Assembly (NCBI GenBank): GCA_026120035.1
Contig: JALRME010000053.1
Coordinates: 63,499 to 127,498, forward strand
Reading direction: 5' to 3'
Length of the DNA stretch: 64,000 nt
DNA from: Coleophoma eucalyptorum
Taxonomy: Eukaryota; Ascomycota; Leotiomycetes; Helotiales; Dermateaceae
Part shown: positions 10,479 through 24,839 of the stretch, piece after piece
Layout: each line of letters opens with the position of its first letter
How positions within the stretch are numbered: the first letter of the stretch is position 1
Program-made: the position numbers and the translations under genes
The notes under the pieces: generated by a model
Seen by the model: the letters and a program-made list of their open reading frames with translations, nothing else
What the model was told of the DNA's origin: nothing
Database searches by the model: none

Positions 10479-12392
10479 TCACTTTGAATCGTGCCTTGTT
10501 TCAGAATTCTCCACATCGAAATCTTTTGCAATGGCAAAATTGTTGTGTGCAATCTCCTCCAAGCTCAACCCTTTGGTTTCCCTTAAAAAGAAGAATGTTA
10601 TCACTGCAATCACAGCATCGAAAATGCCCCAGAGGAGGAACGTGCCCCTGGTCTCAAGTTAGTGGTCTGAAGTTCGGCTGCAAAATAAGACCTACCATCC
10701 CATGTTTGCAATCATGTAAGGTGTTGTGAGTGAAAATACAAAGTTGAACAGCCACTGCGAAGCGACGCCAACAGCAATTCCCGGCTCTCGGATGCGGGTT
10801 GGGAAGATCCTACTTGTATTAGCGAGGGACATCTGCGTACATTGACCATGACTTACTCGGAAACATAAGGCCAAGGCAACGGTCCCCAGCTCAGATTGTA
10901 TGCAATGACAAACATATATATAAGTGCAATAGTCGCAATACCACTTGACGTAACGCCACCATTTGCAGGTGCTGGCTTGTTCTTGACAACTGCAGCGGTA
11001 GTGATTTGACATGCAGCCATGAATGCCGCCCCCCAGATGAGAACTTGTCGACGACCGACTCTCTCGGCAAGGATGAGTACGAAAAAGCCACAAGCGACGA
11101 CTTTGATGGCACCAAAAATGGCGGTAAGAAGCAAGTCTTTATCACCGGCTCCGACAAGAAGTTTGAAGTATTGAGGACCGAAATATGCGAATGCCTAGTA
11201 GTATCAGCTATGCTAAAACTCATTATCTAATTGCCAACTTACGGTTGCTCCTGTGGCCTGCTGGGCTGTGAAGACACAAAAGGCAGTGAACATACGCTTG
11301 AAATTTTCTCTTTCAAATAGTTCTATGGGACCTGTTAGTAAAGGATGTTGAAGCATGGCCCAAATTCAGTAATGCTATATGTCATGATGCTAACTCATCA
11401 TAAAGTTACTTCAAAGAAAAGGGATTGGTTCCTATGTTACCTTTCCAGCGAAGGCCTTCGGTAGCTCTTCTCTCAATATCAACACCCATCCGGATCTCCT
11501 CCATCTCATCGATTGTAGCTTGAGAATCATCGGCTCTGATCCATTTTAAAGATTCCCACGCCTCATCATGGCGGCCTTTCCTTGCTAGCCATCTTACACT
11601 TTCCTTGAGAGTCAGCATTCCCAAGCCCAGTAACGCAGCTGGAAGAATCTGAAGTCCTATCGGTATCTGCCATTGGCTGGTGCCATGATTTCTCTTGGCC
11701 ACAGCATAGTCAACCCAGTATGAAACGAAGATACCGAAGGTATAAAACCATTGGAAGAAACTTCCAATTCGACCTCGCAAATCCTTGGGCGTCATCTCAC
11801 TGCTGTACATTGGCACAACGACCGTCGCAGATCCCAGTCCAATACCGGCCACAACACGACCAACATAAAAAGCGGCCATGCTATGAGTATTAATCGTTTC
11901 GATGATCGCGCCGATGCAAAATACGGCAGAAGAAATCATGAGAGACTTTCGTCGTCCAAGCTTGTCGGTTATCGGCCATATCGCGATGCAAGCGACGAAC
12001 GCACCGGCTTGTTGGAGACCAACGGCAAGAGAGTTAACGCGAGTTGCATGGGCTTTCGAGTATCCGAAGTCGTGGACGAAAGTAGCCAAAGTCAATACAC
12101 CACCTAGCTAAAGTCAATAATCGAACTGCTCGTGGAAACCTAGGGGTCTAACCAACGCTGTGGGAGATATTAGCACGGTTCAGGATGTAAATCAAAAAGA
12201 AAACAGTAACGCTCACATCCCAGAATCATAACCAAACAAGAATCCGCCGAGACAGACTACACTGCCAAGCCAATAGGCGCGTATCCTGCCCAGTGTTGTT
12301 GACTTCATCATAGGAAATTCTCTTGAAGAAAGGTTATCGTCGTCGTCTCGATGGTTGGCAAGAAGTGGCTCGTAACTCGAGGAGGAAGACAT
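10479..12392 (-). CDS. MFS sugar-porter family transporter
   Basis: Seven exons on the minus strand: 12392-12217, 12157-12153 (5 nt), 12103-11441, 11331-11243, 11194-10857, 10809-10696, 10647-10479. They total 1554 nt (517 aa). It is a plasma-membrane sugar/polyol:H+ symporter of the major facilitator superfamily with about 12 membrane segments. Visible family marks are FGYDSGIVGGVLT in TM1, DKLGRRKS in the TM2-3 loop, GRVVAGIGLGSATVVVPMYSSEM, the central ESVRWLARKGR, ERVGRRQVLIWGA in the second half, and ETKGLSLEEI after TM12. The N-terminus is hydrophilic and starts MSSSSSYEPLL. The micro-exon is needed to complete the TM1 motif; see findings. The substrate cannot be read from sequence. The gene sits between laccase and arylsulfatase and is divergent from the latter, which would suit uptake of sugars released outside the cell, but that is inference. 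Confidence 0.92.
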
Positions 12393-15481
<3,089 letters not shown>

Positions 15482-16358
15482 GAGGAGTTTGTGCTGAACT
15501 TCAGAGGCTTGTGTACTAGAATATGTCTAGAGGCTTAATTAACCTGAATTTAGAACAGTATATTTGCCCGAATAGATATAAAAGTATATATCGCATTATT
15601 GTTTCCCTGGCCAAAATAATCGTGCACGTGGGTAACTAATCCACCCCCACCCCCACCCCCCACAGCCTTAATCCATGGATCCATCTCAATCAAAGCGCAT
15701 TTAGCCTCTAGTATAAGTACAGAAGCTTACAGATCTATAATAATCGTGGAATCTGACAATATTATACATTCTGTGAGGTTTCCACAAACTAGAAGCGTTG
15801 ATCAGAATACTTCCAGCCCACATTTTTAGACCTCTGAAGTCATTAATGGCTGTAGTATGGTATGATAAGGCGCTTCTACAAGTGGTAAGATATAGTATAT
15901 AAGCAAGTTAGGTCTTTAGATTCCTGCATTGGATATATAGGTAACGCTGCTAAGAACCACAGGACGAATAGGCAGGCTGACACTGACTCGGGTGCAAATA
16001 AAGGAGAAACAAGTAATGCCATTGAATATCGAGGCTCATCACCCTTACATTCTCATCTTCCACTCATAGTCTGCAATAGCTGTCCCGAAGTCTCTGCATA
16101 TCTTGTATCATCTTCCCTCACATAGTATTCATCTCTTTGGCCACACCTCCTAAATGAAAGTAGATGTCAATATTTTGGTTTTGATGGTGTGCAATGCTTC
16201 ACGATTACGTCCACCATCCACAGGCTTTTGAACATAAGAGAACTGCTCGGTTTCCAAGAATTGTGGCACCTGCGGAAAAAGATAATATTGCCATAAGAAG
16301 TGAAATCGGGTATATTCTCCAAACCGAGCCTGCGCCAAACGAAATTTACTCCTGCGAA
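15482..16358. other. Convergent intergenic region, arylsulfatase/lipase
   Basis: About 0.9 kb, AT-rich, no gene seen. Contains a (CCCCCA)n tract at about 15642-15662. Confidence 0.5.
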
Positions 16359-18250
16359 TCAACCTCGTCCCATAATAGCATTTGTTGCCAGTATCTCAAT
16401 CCTTCTTGCATACAAGCGCATCATATGGCAAACAGGGTCACCCCAGACTACACCTCTCAATAGATCATCCGTGATCATCTGTGCAACAACACCTTGATCC
16501 ATCATTTCTTGTACATGTTTCTTTTTGTTTGACTGGCTCACATTTCCCTCAACGCTACGCAACAATACAATCCTTCCTGCGTTGCTTAAAGTGGCCTCTG
16601 GAACTGGCCAGACTGGTGGCTCGGTCGATGCAGGTGCTGATTTAGATTGTTTCGTAGATGGGCGTAATTTATTCACGGTTAAAGAGCTTGTGGATTTCCC
16701 GATGTTAGAGACCAACGGCTGGAGTTTGTGGGGTGTGATAGAATCCATACAGGAATGGCCAGGCGCAGGCGTGGAGTAAAGGTCGAGTAGAGATCGTACG
16801 TAGGCCCTGTCGGCTCTCGTAACAGGGTCACCTTCATTCACAAAGGATAAAAATACGGACTTCTTGAGCTCATATCTTTCTGGCTTGCGAAGGGGAAGGA
16901 GTGATACTGGTGGCGCTCCAAAGCTGACGCAATGTATTCTCTTGAAGCATCCGGCAAGGGCCGTAAGCTCTGATTCAGCCCCGATACTCGTGGAGAGCAT
17001 GTGCGAATACAACAGAGATGCAACTGCACCACCAGCGGAATGACCGGTAATCAAAAGAGAGCATTTTGCACGAGTTGGATCTTCTTCTAACATGTGTCGC
17101 AGCCGTGCCGCAACAGGTCTGATCATTTTCTTTGCTACAGTCAAGAAACCTGCATGACAAAGATTTCCGCTGTCATCCTAGGACTTGTTAGCATATTTGG
17201 TTATATATAAGAAATAGCACCAACCAGAAATCCTTCGGGCGATGCAGGTGCTGAGTTTAGATTGACTGCCCAGTCCAGGAAGGTCTGAGTTCCACGAATA
17301 GCAAACACAATTGTGTCCCTGTCGTCCACCGGGACGGATTTGATGACCATGGCTTTGGTTCCCAGGCGCCAGTCTGCCTCTACGTGCGTATCTCTCTCCT
17401 TTCCTGAAGGCTTTGAATAGACACGCTCTGAGTATCGAGCAGCTAAACAGAGAAGGGTATAAGTAGGCATATATCTGTCGAAGTCAGTACAAAATTCCAT
17501 TGGTTGTGTCCAACTAACTCACAATTTCAAGGGTGGAAGATTTGGAGGTAACCTCGAATTGGCATAGAGGTGGACCTTTGCAAAGTAATTTGTACTTGTC
17601 AATGCTGAGGAGACAGCATTGTTCGTTATCCCTTTTGATTTTCCATTCACTACCCTCCCTTGCTCTAATGGCTCTTGCTGCTGCCATGTTGGCTGTGGTG
17701 GAGTGTAAACTACCAATTCGCGTTCATCTCCACTAAACCGCTCTCCATCAATGAGAGTGACAACAGCGTCAAATTTAGAGGATATAAGATCGTATAACGC
17801 CGCTCCTTGATTAAGATACTGGGTACCGCTTGGAAGATAGGTGGGTACAACTAAGTAACCATTGAAGATTTGAGCTCCAGGCACACACGAAGGCAGGTCC
17901 GCCGACAGTAAATTTCCAATGGATTTGAATTTCCTTAAATTCTTCTTCTCCTTGAGAGCTTGTTCAGTTCTTTGAGGCAAAGGAGGTGGAGGCAGCGTGG
18001 TATAGCTCGGCGAGACAAAGACGGGCGGATACACCTGACATAATTGTGGCGGAGAATCTGGCCAGCCTTGATTTACCGGACTAGATTGTTGGTGAGCAGG
18101 CTCACTTCGTTGTGGCGCTAAAGTCACGGTCGACTGTGATGCCTTCTCAAATTGTTTCTTCGAGACTGCAGTGGGATACACTGGAGCAGGCCCTGGGTAG
18201 GCTAGCGCGTCGATCGCATCGGTCTTCTTGGATCGTCCGAATATGGCCAT
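16359..18250 (-). CDS. Class-3 lipase-like alpha/beta hydrolase
   Basis: Three exons on the minus strand: 18250-17523, 17474-17225, 17177-16359. They total 1797 nt (598 aa) and are in frame. The nucleophile elbow LLITGHSAGGAVASLLYSH places the catalytic Ser at about 373. VFAIRGTQTFLDWAVNLN upstream is the lipase-3 RGT strand that forms the oxyanion region, and FVNEGDPVTR after it carries the usual catalytic-acid loop, while HSCMD and later His residues could supply the third member. The first 240 residues are a Pro/Ser-rich region followed by a conserved YLPSGTQYLNQGAALYD segment with no catalytic motif. No signal peptide was seen, so it is probably intracellular. ATG 18250 was chosen because it is the first ATG of the frame. 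Substrate unknown. Confidence 0.85.
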
Positions 18251-20033
18251 TTGCACAAGTAGATGCCGTCGTCCTTTGCAAAAGCCTTATTCGGGTGCCG
18301 ATAGCACAAATCAATTAAGACATGTCCTCACAGCCAGATGTGTGTGCGGCGCAGAGAGAAACAAGAGGAGAAGGAAAGAGTACAGTAGAAGTATTCCGCA
18401 GGCAGATAAGAGGAGCCGGTAGAAACGGGGGAGGAGAAACGGAAAACGGCATTGTTGGAAACGTAAAAAACGACGTTCATAGCTGGGATTCGCTGCAGCT
18501 CAGGATGCCCGCCTGCGCTTGGGTTGACGGGCAGACTTTGGCAGTCGCAGATTCCTACTTCGTACTGCGCCTCTGCTGCTATTTTGAGAAGCGGCAAACC
18601 TGCAGTTCAGGTCCGCCCCGGTAAAAGAGGCGCAAACTGCATCACTGTTGCAGTCAGTCGACTACAACTTGACTACAAAGTACACTACGAGGTAGTGTCC
18701 TACTGATTGTACGCAAGTCAGGGCATCGTATTGACATCCTTTAGCCAGTCGGGGAGATGCTTCGACTTCGATTTCTGCACAAGCGCTTTCGAGCTTCCGG
18801 GTGTCAGCACTCTGATTCGTGCCCACCACAAACGGTCATGTTACAGTATATCGCATAGTAGTGATTGGCCCGCCATCATATGCATATGTCTACTCAAGTA
18901 TGCCCTTGTCCGGGTTCAGCAAACCTCGAAGGTGGGCGAGCAGGCGAGGTCCATCAAATGTATTGGATCCAGCCCTCAGTGTGCATGGTGAATCGTTGAA
19001 CCTAGAAAGCTAAGCCTTTGTATGCAATCCCTTGAACCCAAGCAACGCTTTCCTGGGCGTCTCTCTTTGATCTTTGACCAGTGGTTTCACGTAGAGTATG
19101 TCCACATCTACATCTGATCGAACTTACTACTGGGTGCAGTTCTCGGTGCTGGAGAGTCACCCGTCAGGCTCCTGGGATGCATCCTTTAAAGAAGTCGACT
19201 AGTTCCAAGAGAACGTCATCGGAGCCACAACGCTCATGCTTTGCAGGACTTTCACGGAAACCATCTCGACAACTCAGAAGTCAGCGGTGTCTTTTCGCAA
19301 GTACGTAACATGACTACCCGTATCGAGATGTTTAGGGAATGGCAGACGTTGTATCCTGGCGAGAGGGTGAGCGCCATCTGCTCCGATCAACAACCTCCCA
19401 TTCTCAGGGCTTCCATCGGTAAAGAACGCTCATACCCCAAGAGACTCTCAAAGTCCCCTAGTACCTCCCACTGCAACACGAATACGATAGATATTCTCTA
19501 GCAGTAATGGCAGAGAGCCTTGAAGGCTGTATACGGAATTCTACGTCTCTCGAAGGCTAGGACAATTAAGCCTCCAATACCTAGGTCATCATGACATCAA
19601 GTCTCAGTCACGCGAAGTAACCCTCCAAGCACTGACTACCAAAGAAAAGCACAATGAGCGTACTTACATCCTACAAAAGTATGCCATGTTCGGCAGTTTG
19701 ATATTACATCAATTTTAAAACGTCAGTCCATCTTTTTCTGTTATGGACCACTGGTATGAAAGATATGTCCCAGCATCTGGAATCTCTTGAAGACTTGGTG
19801 CAAGGTATCGAAATCTAAGGTTACCCGGGTTCGAGGAGAGAAAGGTAGCGGGGAAAGTTCGCTTATTTTAGGTTTCTAACCAAACAAAGTCCCAACGCGC
19901 TCAGATTCTACCTCGACGCGTCGCAGTCCAACGATTTGGCATTTCACATCTTGGATCCTAAGTAATGCGATACAGCGATAACCTTTGATCCGGCCAGAAT
20001 CTGAGTAAATCAATTCCCTCCAGCTCGTAGAAA
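18251..20033. other. 1.8-kb divergent intergenic region
   Basis: Separates the lipase-like gene from the FKRRAR-repeat gene. Short overlapping frames on both strands show no family motif or sensible splice pattern. No gene supported. Confidence 0.4.
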
Positions 20034-21806
20034 ATGCCTCGGCCAAAGCGATCAAAGGTCGCACCATCTGTGCCCGTATCCAAGAGGTCACAACCCACCA
20101 AGCCAGCAGCACCTGTCGCAAAGGAGACACAACCTCCAACACCCAGCCTTGACGATATTTACGACGCCAGTGATCGAGAGTACGGGGATGCGACCGTTTC
20201 GCGACGCGTTAGAAACCGAACGGGCAAGATTGGGACTGGAGGACATAATGTGCAGGATCTTAGTGATGAGGTAGAAGATGATCGCGCTGCCGTGGAACAG
20301 GCTTCAGATCACGAGGATTTGCCGTTGGACTTGGGAGATATGGCCAGCGATAGTCTTCAAGATTCATCTGATAGTCCAAGGATAGACAGAGGCCGAAGAA
20401 GAGTGGCTGCAGTGGACAGCTCGAGCTACAATATTGGTAACTTCAAGAGACGGGCGCGCCAACCCAGCCTTTTGGGGCGCGCGAATGAAAAACAACGATC
20501 AAGCAGTATAGAATCAGACTTGGCTGAAGGGACTGGTCTGACTGGCATTGGCAAGAAGAACACATCGGTGCTTTCTGTCACAAACTTCAAGAGACGCGCA
20601 CGACAACCGAGCATCATTGGGAGAAACGCGACGCGTGCAAGATCTAGCAGCATAGGTTTGGAGATGGGCAATGCTCCTGTGGTTCCTAGTTCAGCATACA
20701 AGATCGGTACGTTTAAGAGACGAGCACGGGAGCCAAGTATCCTGCGAACAGGACAGAAGCAGCGACAACCGCGACCCAACTTTGAGAGCGAAGATGACGA
20801 AGACGACTTCAACCCTGAAGATGAATCGACGCCTTTACATCTCTCAAAGCCCCGGCCTTCGACGGAATTTCTTGGGTCTCAAACAGCAACCTCTTCTACG
20901 CCTGGATCAAACTCTCGAAAGCGGAAGCTATCTACTGTTCAAATACCACAGTCACAAACTCCTGTCTTGCCATCTGTTGAGCCTGAAGAAGCCGAAGAAA
21001 TTGTTCCAGCAACTGCAGAAAATGCCAGCGATGATGATCAGGGGGGATCAGAAGAACCAGAAATACCATTTTCACACACGCCAAGCCCTGAAATTTTGAG
21101 CGAGACAATGGCACCTCCCCGAAGTAGCAGTCCTATGTCACCAAGCCCAGAGCTTCCAAGCGCACAAAGTAGTATTCCACGCAGTCGAAGGATATTGCGT
21201 GGAAGGACACCCCCTCCAGCAACACAAGACTCCCCTATTTCATCACCTCCATCACTCACTCACTCGCCTAATCGACCCGCAATAGCAACAGTCAGGACCA
21301 GAACAAAACGTCAACCTCCACCGCCATCAACTCTTTCAACTGCTCAATTACAAGGCCTACTCCCTAGGCGGCGCCGAAGGCCAGCGGCCGATCCTTTTGA
21401 TGTTATCTCTGACGATGATATTGATGCATCAGGTCTAGCATCCGAAGATGATGAATTGTCGCATCTTACGGTTCGCCCACAACGACGTTCAGGACTATTG
21501 ACAAAAAAACCAGCACCGCTCAAGAAAGGGCCCAAACCGAAGGCAGGCTCAAAGACGACTGCGAAACGTACTTATGGCTCACGAACGTCTGACAAGGAGA
21601 ATGAAGACGCCGAAGTTGATCCTGATGATAGCCTAGCACCAATTCAGGATACAGGGAATGTAAGCTCGGAGAATAGTCAAGAAATGGAGGCAAGATTAGG
21701 AAAGGAACTTAAGAAAGCCGCAAAAAAGTTCCAGGAAGTGGATAAGTGGGAGCTTGAGTTTGAGGAGGTAACTGCCAGTAGTTCGTCTCCTCGAGAAGCC
21801 AGGTGA
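20034..21806 (+). CDS. Basic Ser/Pro-rich protein with three FKRRAR(x)PS repeats
   Basis: Intronless frame of 590 aa. I do not recognise the family. It is strongly charged and low-complexity, with many acidic/Ser clusters (DEVEDD, EDDEDDF), basic patches and SP/TP sites, which suggests a nuclear, phospho-regulated protein. A conserved-looking motif occurs three times at spacings of about 45-50 residues, around residues 137-235: NFKRRARQPSLLGR, NFKRRARQPSIIGR and TFKRRAREPSILR. Two of the three are preceded by YNIG or YKIG. The C-terminus carries a short charged helix (LGKELKKAAKKFQEVDKWELEFEEV) followed by a Ser tail. Preservation of the repeats and of the terminal helix suggests docking sites for a partner or kinase (R-R-A-R-x-P-S suits basophilic kinases). 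It is convergent with the proline-biosynthesis kinase gene. Confident as a gene, not as a function. Confidence 0.8.
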   Translation: MPRPKRSKVAPSVPVSKRSQPTKPAAPVAKETQPPTPSLDDIYDASDREYGDATVSRRVRNRTGKIGTGGHNVQDLSDEVEDDRAAVEQASDHEDLPLDLGDMASDSLQDSSDSPRIDRGRRRVAAVDSSSYNIGNFKRRARQPSLLGRANEKQRSSSIESDLAEGTGLTGIGKKNTSVLSVTNFKRRARQPSIIGRNATRARSSSIGLEMGNAPVVPSSAYKIGTFKRRAREPSILRTGQKQRQPRPNFESEDDEDDFNPEDESTPLHLSKPRPSTEFLGSQTATSSTPGSNSRKRKLSTVQIPQSQTPVLPSVEPEEAEEIVPATAENASDDDQGGSEEPEIPFSHTPSPEILSETMAPPRSSSPMSPSPELPSAQSSIPRSRRILRGRTPPPATQDSPISSPPSLTHSPNRPAIATVRTRTKRQPPPPSTLSTAQLQGLLPRRRRRPAADPFDVISDDDIDASGLASEDDELSHLTVRPQRRSGLLTKKPAPLKKGPKPKAGSKTTAKRTYGSRTSDKENEDAEVDPDDSLAPIQDTGNVSSENSQEMEARLGKELKKAAKKFQEVDKWELEFEEVTASSSSPREAR

Positions 21807-22129
21807 CAATAGTCGACAGTGCTGGGGAGTATATGGATAGGGAACTACTCTGGGGCACAGCTGGATTGTGGAATTATGACGTACATATTATCTGGTATGG
21901 AAATGGGAGTATGAGGTCGGCGCCAAATGGCGTAAACTTTTTCGCGATTGCTAGAATTAAAAGCTAGGCACAGTTGCTACAGGGTTTTCAGAGCGAGCGA
22001 CTTTGCGTTGAGGAACTCTATTGAATCTGTTTATATTTTATTTTCTGAGACCTGTTACCCAGAGAACGCCTTCCTTGCTTAACCTGCCCACTCTAGCTAC
22101 ATGATCTCGTAACGTCATCAAAGCAACCT
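21807..22129. other. Short convergent intergenic region
   Basis: 323 bp between converging stop codons. Nothing beyond 3' UTR-like AT-rich sequence is visible. Confidence 0.5.
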
Positions 22130-23643
22130 CTACACCTCAAAGGTGGGAGAGACTGGTCTACTTTGCCTATCAAAGAAACTGATATTTTCCCTGAGTGCCA
22201 CGTACTCACTTTCCGCATACCCAAGCAAGCCGTGAATCTCTGTACTTCTTACACCCTTGATTCTCAAAACTTCAGCAGCACTATAGTTTGTTAATGCTCT
22301 GCCGACCTCGAATCCTTCCCAGGTCTTTCCAGCAGCAGGGACACGAGCCTTGTCAACAACTACCAAGCGAACTGCTTCTTGCTGCGAAAAAGAGCCCTCT
22401 ACATCTACTACACCGACTGGGAGGAGTCCTGCCTTGGCTGCCAGTGCCTTATGTGCACCTGCGTCAATATAGATCGTTCCGTGGGGTGCCAAACCATGGA
22501 GAAGCCAGAAGTAGCGGTCTCGAATTGGATGTGGCGATGGAAGAAATCGCGTATGTAGCGGTACTTTCTGTGTGATATCGAGATTCAATGGTGCAAGGGA
22601 TTCTTCAACTGTTGTTGTTGTTTCAGAAACAACTACGTTCCCTGGTGGTGTGGATGGTGTTGAGACAGTCTTGGTAGCTTGAAGATACCTCACTATGTTG
22701 ATCATATTGCCTGGATTCGATGAGCGGGCTATAATTGTCGTTACGCCTGCCGCGGTGGCAAGGCGTGCTGCCACAATCTTTGTCGACATGCCACCTGTAC
22801 CTAAACTCGAACCAGCACTAGACACTACATTTATTATCAGCATCACTACGGTAAAACAGCGGCTTGGATTTACCATCGGCTTGCAAAGCTGAAATGTCCT
22901 CAACTACCTCGATCGCTTGAGCATCAGGGTAAGTCCGTGGATTCTTGTCATATAGGCAATCAACATCTGTCATCAGAAACAGGTAATCGGCATGCACCAT
23001 AGCTGCTGTTATAGCTGATAAAGTATCATTGTCTCCAAACTTGATTTCAGTGACTGCGATAGTGTCGTTTTCATTGACGATGGGAATGACCCCCATCTCA
23101 AGTAGCTCTTTGAAAGTATTTTGAGCATTTGTGTATTGTGTGCGCTAAATTACCTGTCAATAATGGACATAAGAAGTAGTAGAGCAGGCTCACATCGGCA
23201 ATGTCATTTCTAGTAAGCAATATTTGAGCGATTGGTTGCCGAAGGTGATTGAAAAGACTGTCCCATAAACTCATAAGTCGACATTGTCCAATTGCTGCTA
23301 GAGCCTATATACGATGTCAGTTACCGTTGAAACTCGATCAGGTCCTTTTGAAGCACTCACTTGCACTCTTGGAAGGTGTTTCGGACGTTTTTCAAGGTCC
23401 ATCCTCCGCAACCCGACACCAATAGCTCCAGATGAGACAATGATGACTTTGTGTCCATCTTTGTGTAATTTGACAGCAGTCTCAACAATGAGTGTCAAGA
23501 TAGATAGTAAAGGCTCATGAGTCTTCTCATCCACAATTGAGCTTGTTCCTATGTACTGGTCAGCAGGGTCGGTGAAGATCTCTAGTATTAGAGCATAACT
23601 TACCCAGCTTTATGACAATTGTCAACGGTTTTGGGCCCTTCAT
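22130..23643 (-). CDS. PRO1: Glutamate 5-kinase (gamma-glutamyl kinase)
   Basis: Five exons on the minus strand: 23643-23604, 23548-23361, 23304-23194, 23144-22874, 22824-22130. They total 1305 nt (434 aa), close to the usual fungal length. It phosphorylates glutamate to gamma-glutamyl phosphate, the first step of proline synthesis in the cytosol. It shows the amino-acid-kinase fold: TIVIKLGTSSIV at the N-terminus (phosphate binding), [51 protein letters not shown], and the [15 protein letters not shown] glycine-rich segment. A C-terminal PUA domain (about residues 320-420) carries [26 protein letters not shown]. The first coding exon is only 40 nt. It is head to head with the Atp23 gene, 233 bp apart. 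Confidence 0.95.
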
Positions 23644-23876
23644 TTTGACAATGGTTGTGATTCATCCAAATAGTTATTTAAAATCTGGGTACCACTTTTA
23701 TATATGTCTCATGAGTATGACTGTTCTACAAAGAATTATTTTTGGACCGAGATCGCCTGAGGCAGAAAATGTATCAATCGCTTTAAACAGCTGACCGCCT
23801 CATAAAAGTACGCCTTGTTGACCTTGTGACTGTCTATTACGTCCTTCGACTTAAACCTCCACCAGTCACCTTTATC
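23644..23876. promoter_or_regulatory. 233-bp bidirectional promoter, PRO1/ATP23
   Basis: The two start codons diverge at 23643 and 23877. The whole interval must hold both core promoters and both 5' UTRs. No clear TATA box. Confidence 0.5.
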
Positions 23877-24663
23877 ATGTCTGAAGGTACGCCGAAGACT
23901 CAAGAGACACCTGTCAATTCTCCAAATGACCCAAAGAAGACGGGCTATGACCCAAGCGCAAAATGGACCAACTACTTCAACATTCTCACAGGCCGAATGA
24001 CCGATCAAGGAAAGGACGCTTTTCGAGAGGATGCATACATTCGCAATGAGGCCAGAGATTGTAAACAATGCGAAGAATGGAGGGACTACGTAATGGAGTA
24101 CTCCCCGATTATTCGGTTCATGAACAAGAACATACAAAGCCTGAACGGGGATCTGAACAAAGACAATATCATGTGCAGAAGATGTCCAACGAGAATCAAT
24201 GAGAAGGGTCAGAGGGTCAGACAAGGAGGTGGATTCAGTCCTGACCATGGTATTCAGATCTGCGCGAACGAGATGCGTAACCAAGGTCATTTGGAAGATA
24301 CGCTGGCACATGAGATGGTACACGCTTTCGATCATCTACGATTCAAAGTCGACTGGGCCGATTTGAGACATGCTGCTTGCACTGAGGTATGGTTCGCAGG
24401 CATCCAGGTAGGGAATTATGCTGATATTGCCTCAGATTCGCGCATCGAGTTTGAGCGGAGAGTGTAGATGGACGAGAGAGTTCTTCACCAGGAATAATTG
24501 GACCATTACCCAACAACACCAGGCCTGCGTGCGGAACCGTGCTGTAAGATCGGTCATGAGTAGACCTTCATGCAAGGATGATGTGCAGGCTGTAAAGGTG
24601 GTTAACGAAGTCTGGGATTCGTGTTACGCGGATACAAGACCCTTTGATGAGATTTACAAGTAA
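23877..24663 (+). CDS. ATP23: Mitochondrial inner-membrane metalloprotease Atp23
   Basis: Two exons, 23877-24386 and 24436-24663, total 738 nt (245 aa). Atp23 is a zinc protease of the intermembrane space that trims the precursor of ATP synthase subunit 6 and helps assemble the Fo part. The zinc site HEMVH is at residues 145-149 in [18 protein letters not shown], followed by [17 protein letters not shown] with the conserved Glu after the junction. The many conserved cysteines (CKQCEEW, CRRCPTR, C-terminal CxnC pairs) match the disulfide-rich family. It ends [11 protein letters not shown] longer frame running through the intron at 24387-24435 stops early and is not the mature product. No classical targeting presequence, as known for this Mia40-type substrate. 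Confidence 0.95.
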
Positions 24664-24839
24664 AAATGGACCTGGCCTCATGTATAAAATTAGAATCTGG
24701 GATTGTATTCGTGGTTTATCATTATATGGGTCAGCGAAGGCGTACAAGGCACGATATATAATGATTTCCGACCCCAAACAAAATGCTCCATCCTGTCCTA
24801 CTCCTGCTACCGAAACGCCTCGAAACAAATGGTCGTTAA

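Noticed and set aside
20426..21535. Minus-strand Ser/Arg-rich frames opposite the FKRRAR gene
   Set aside because: Shadows of the plus-strand coding sequence.
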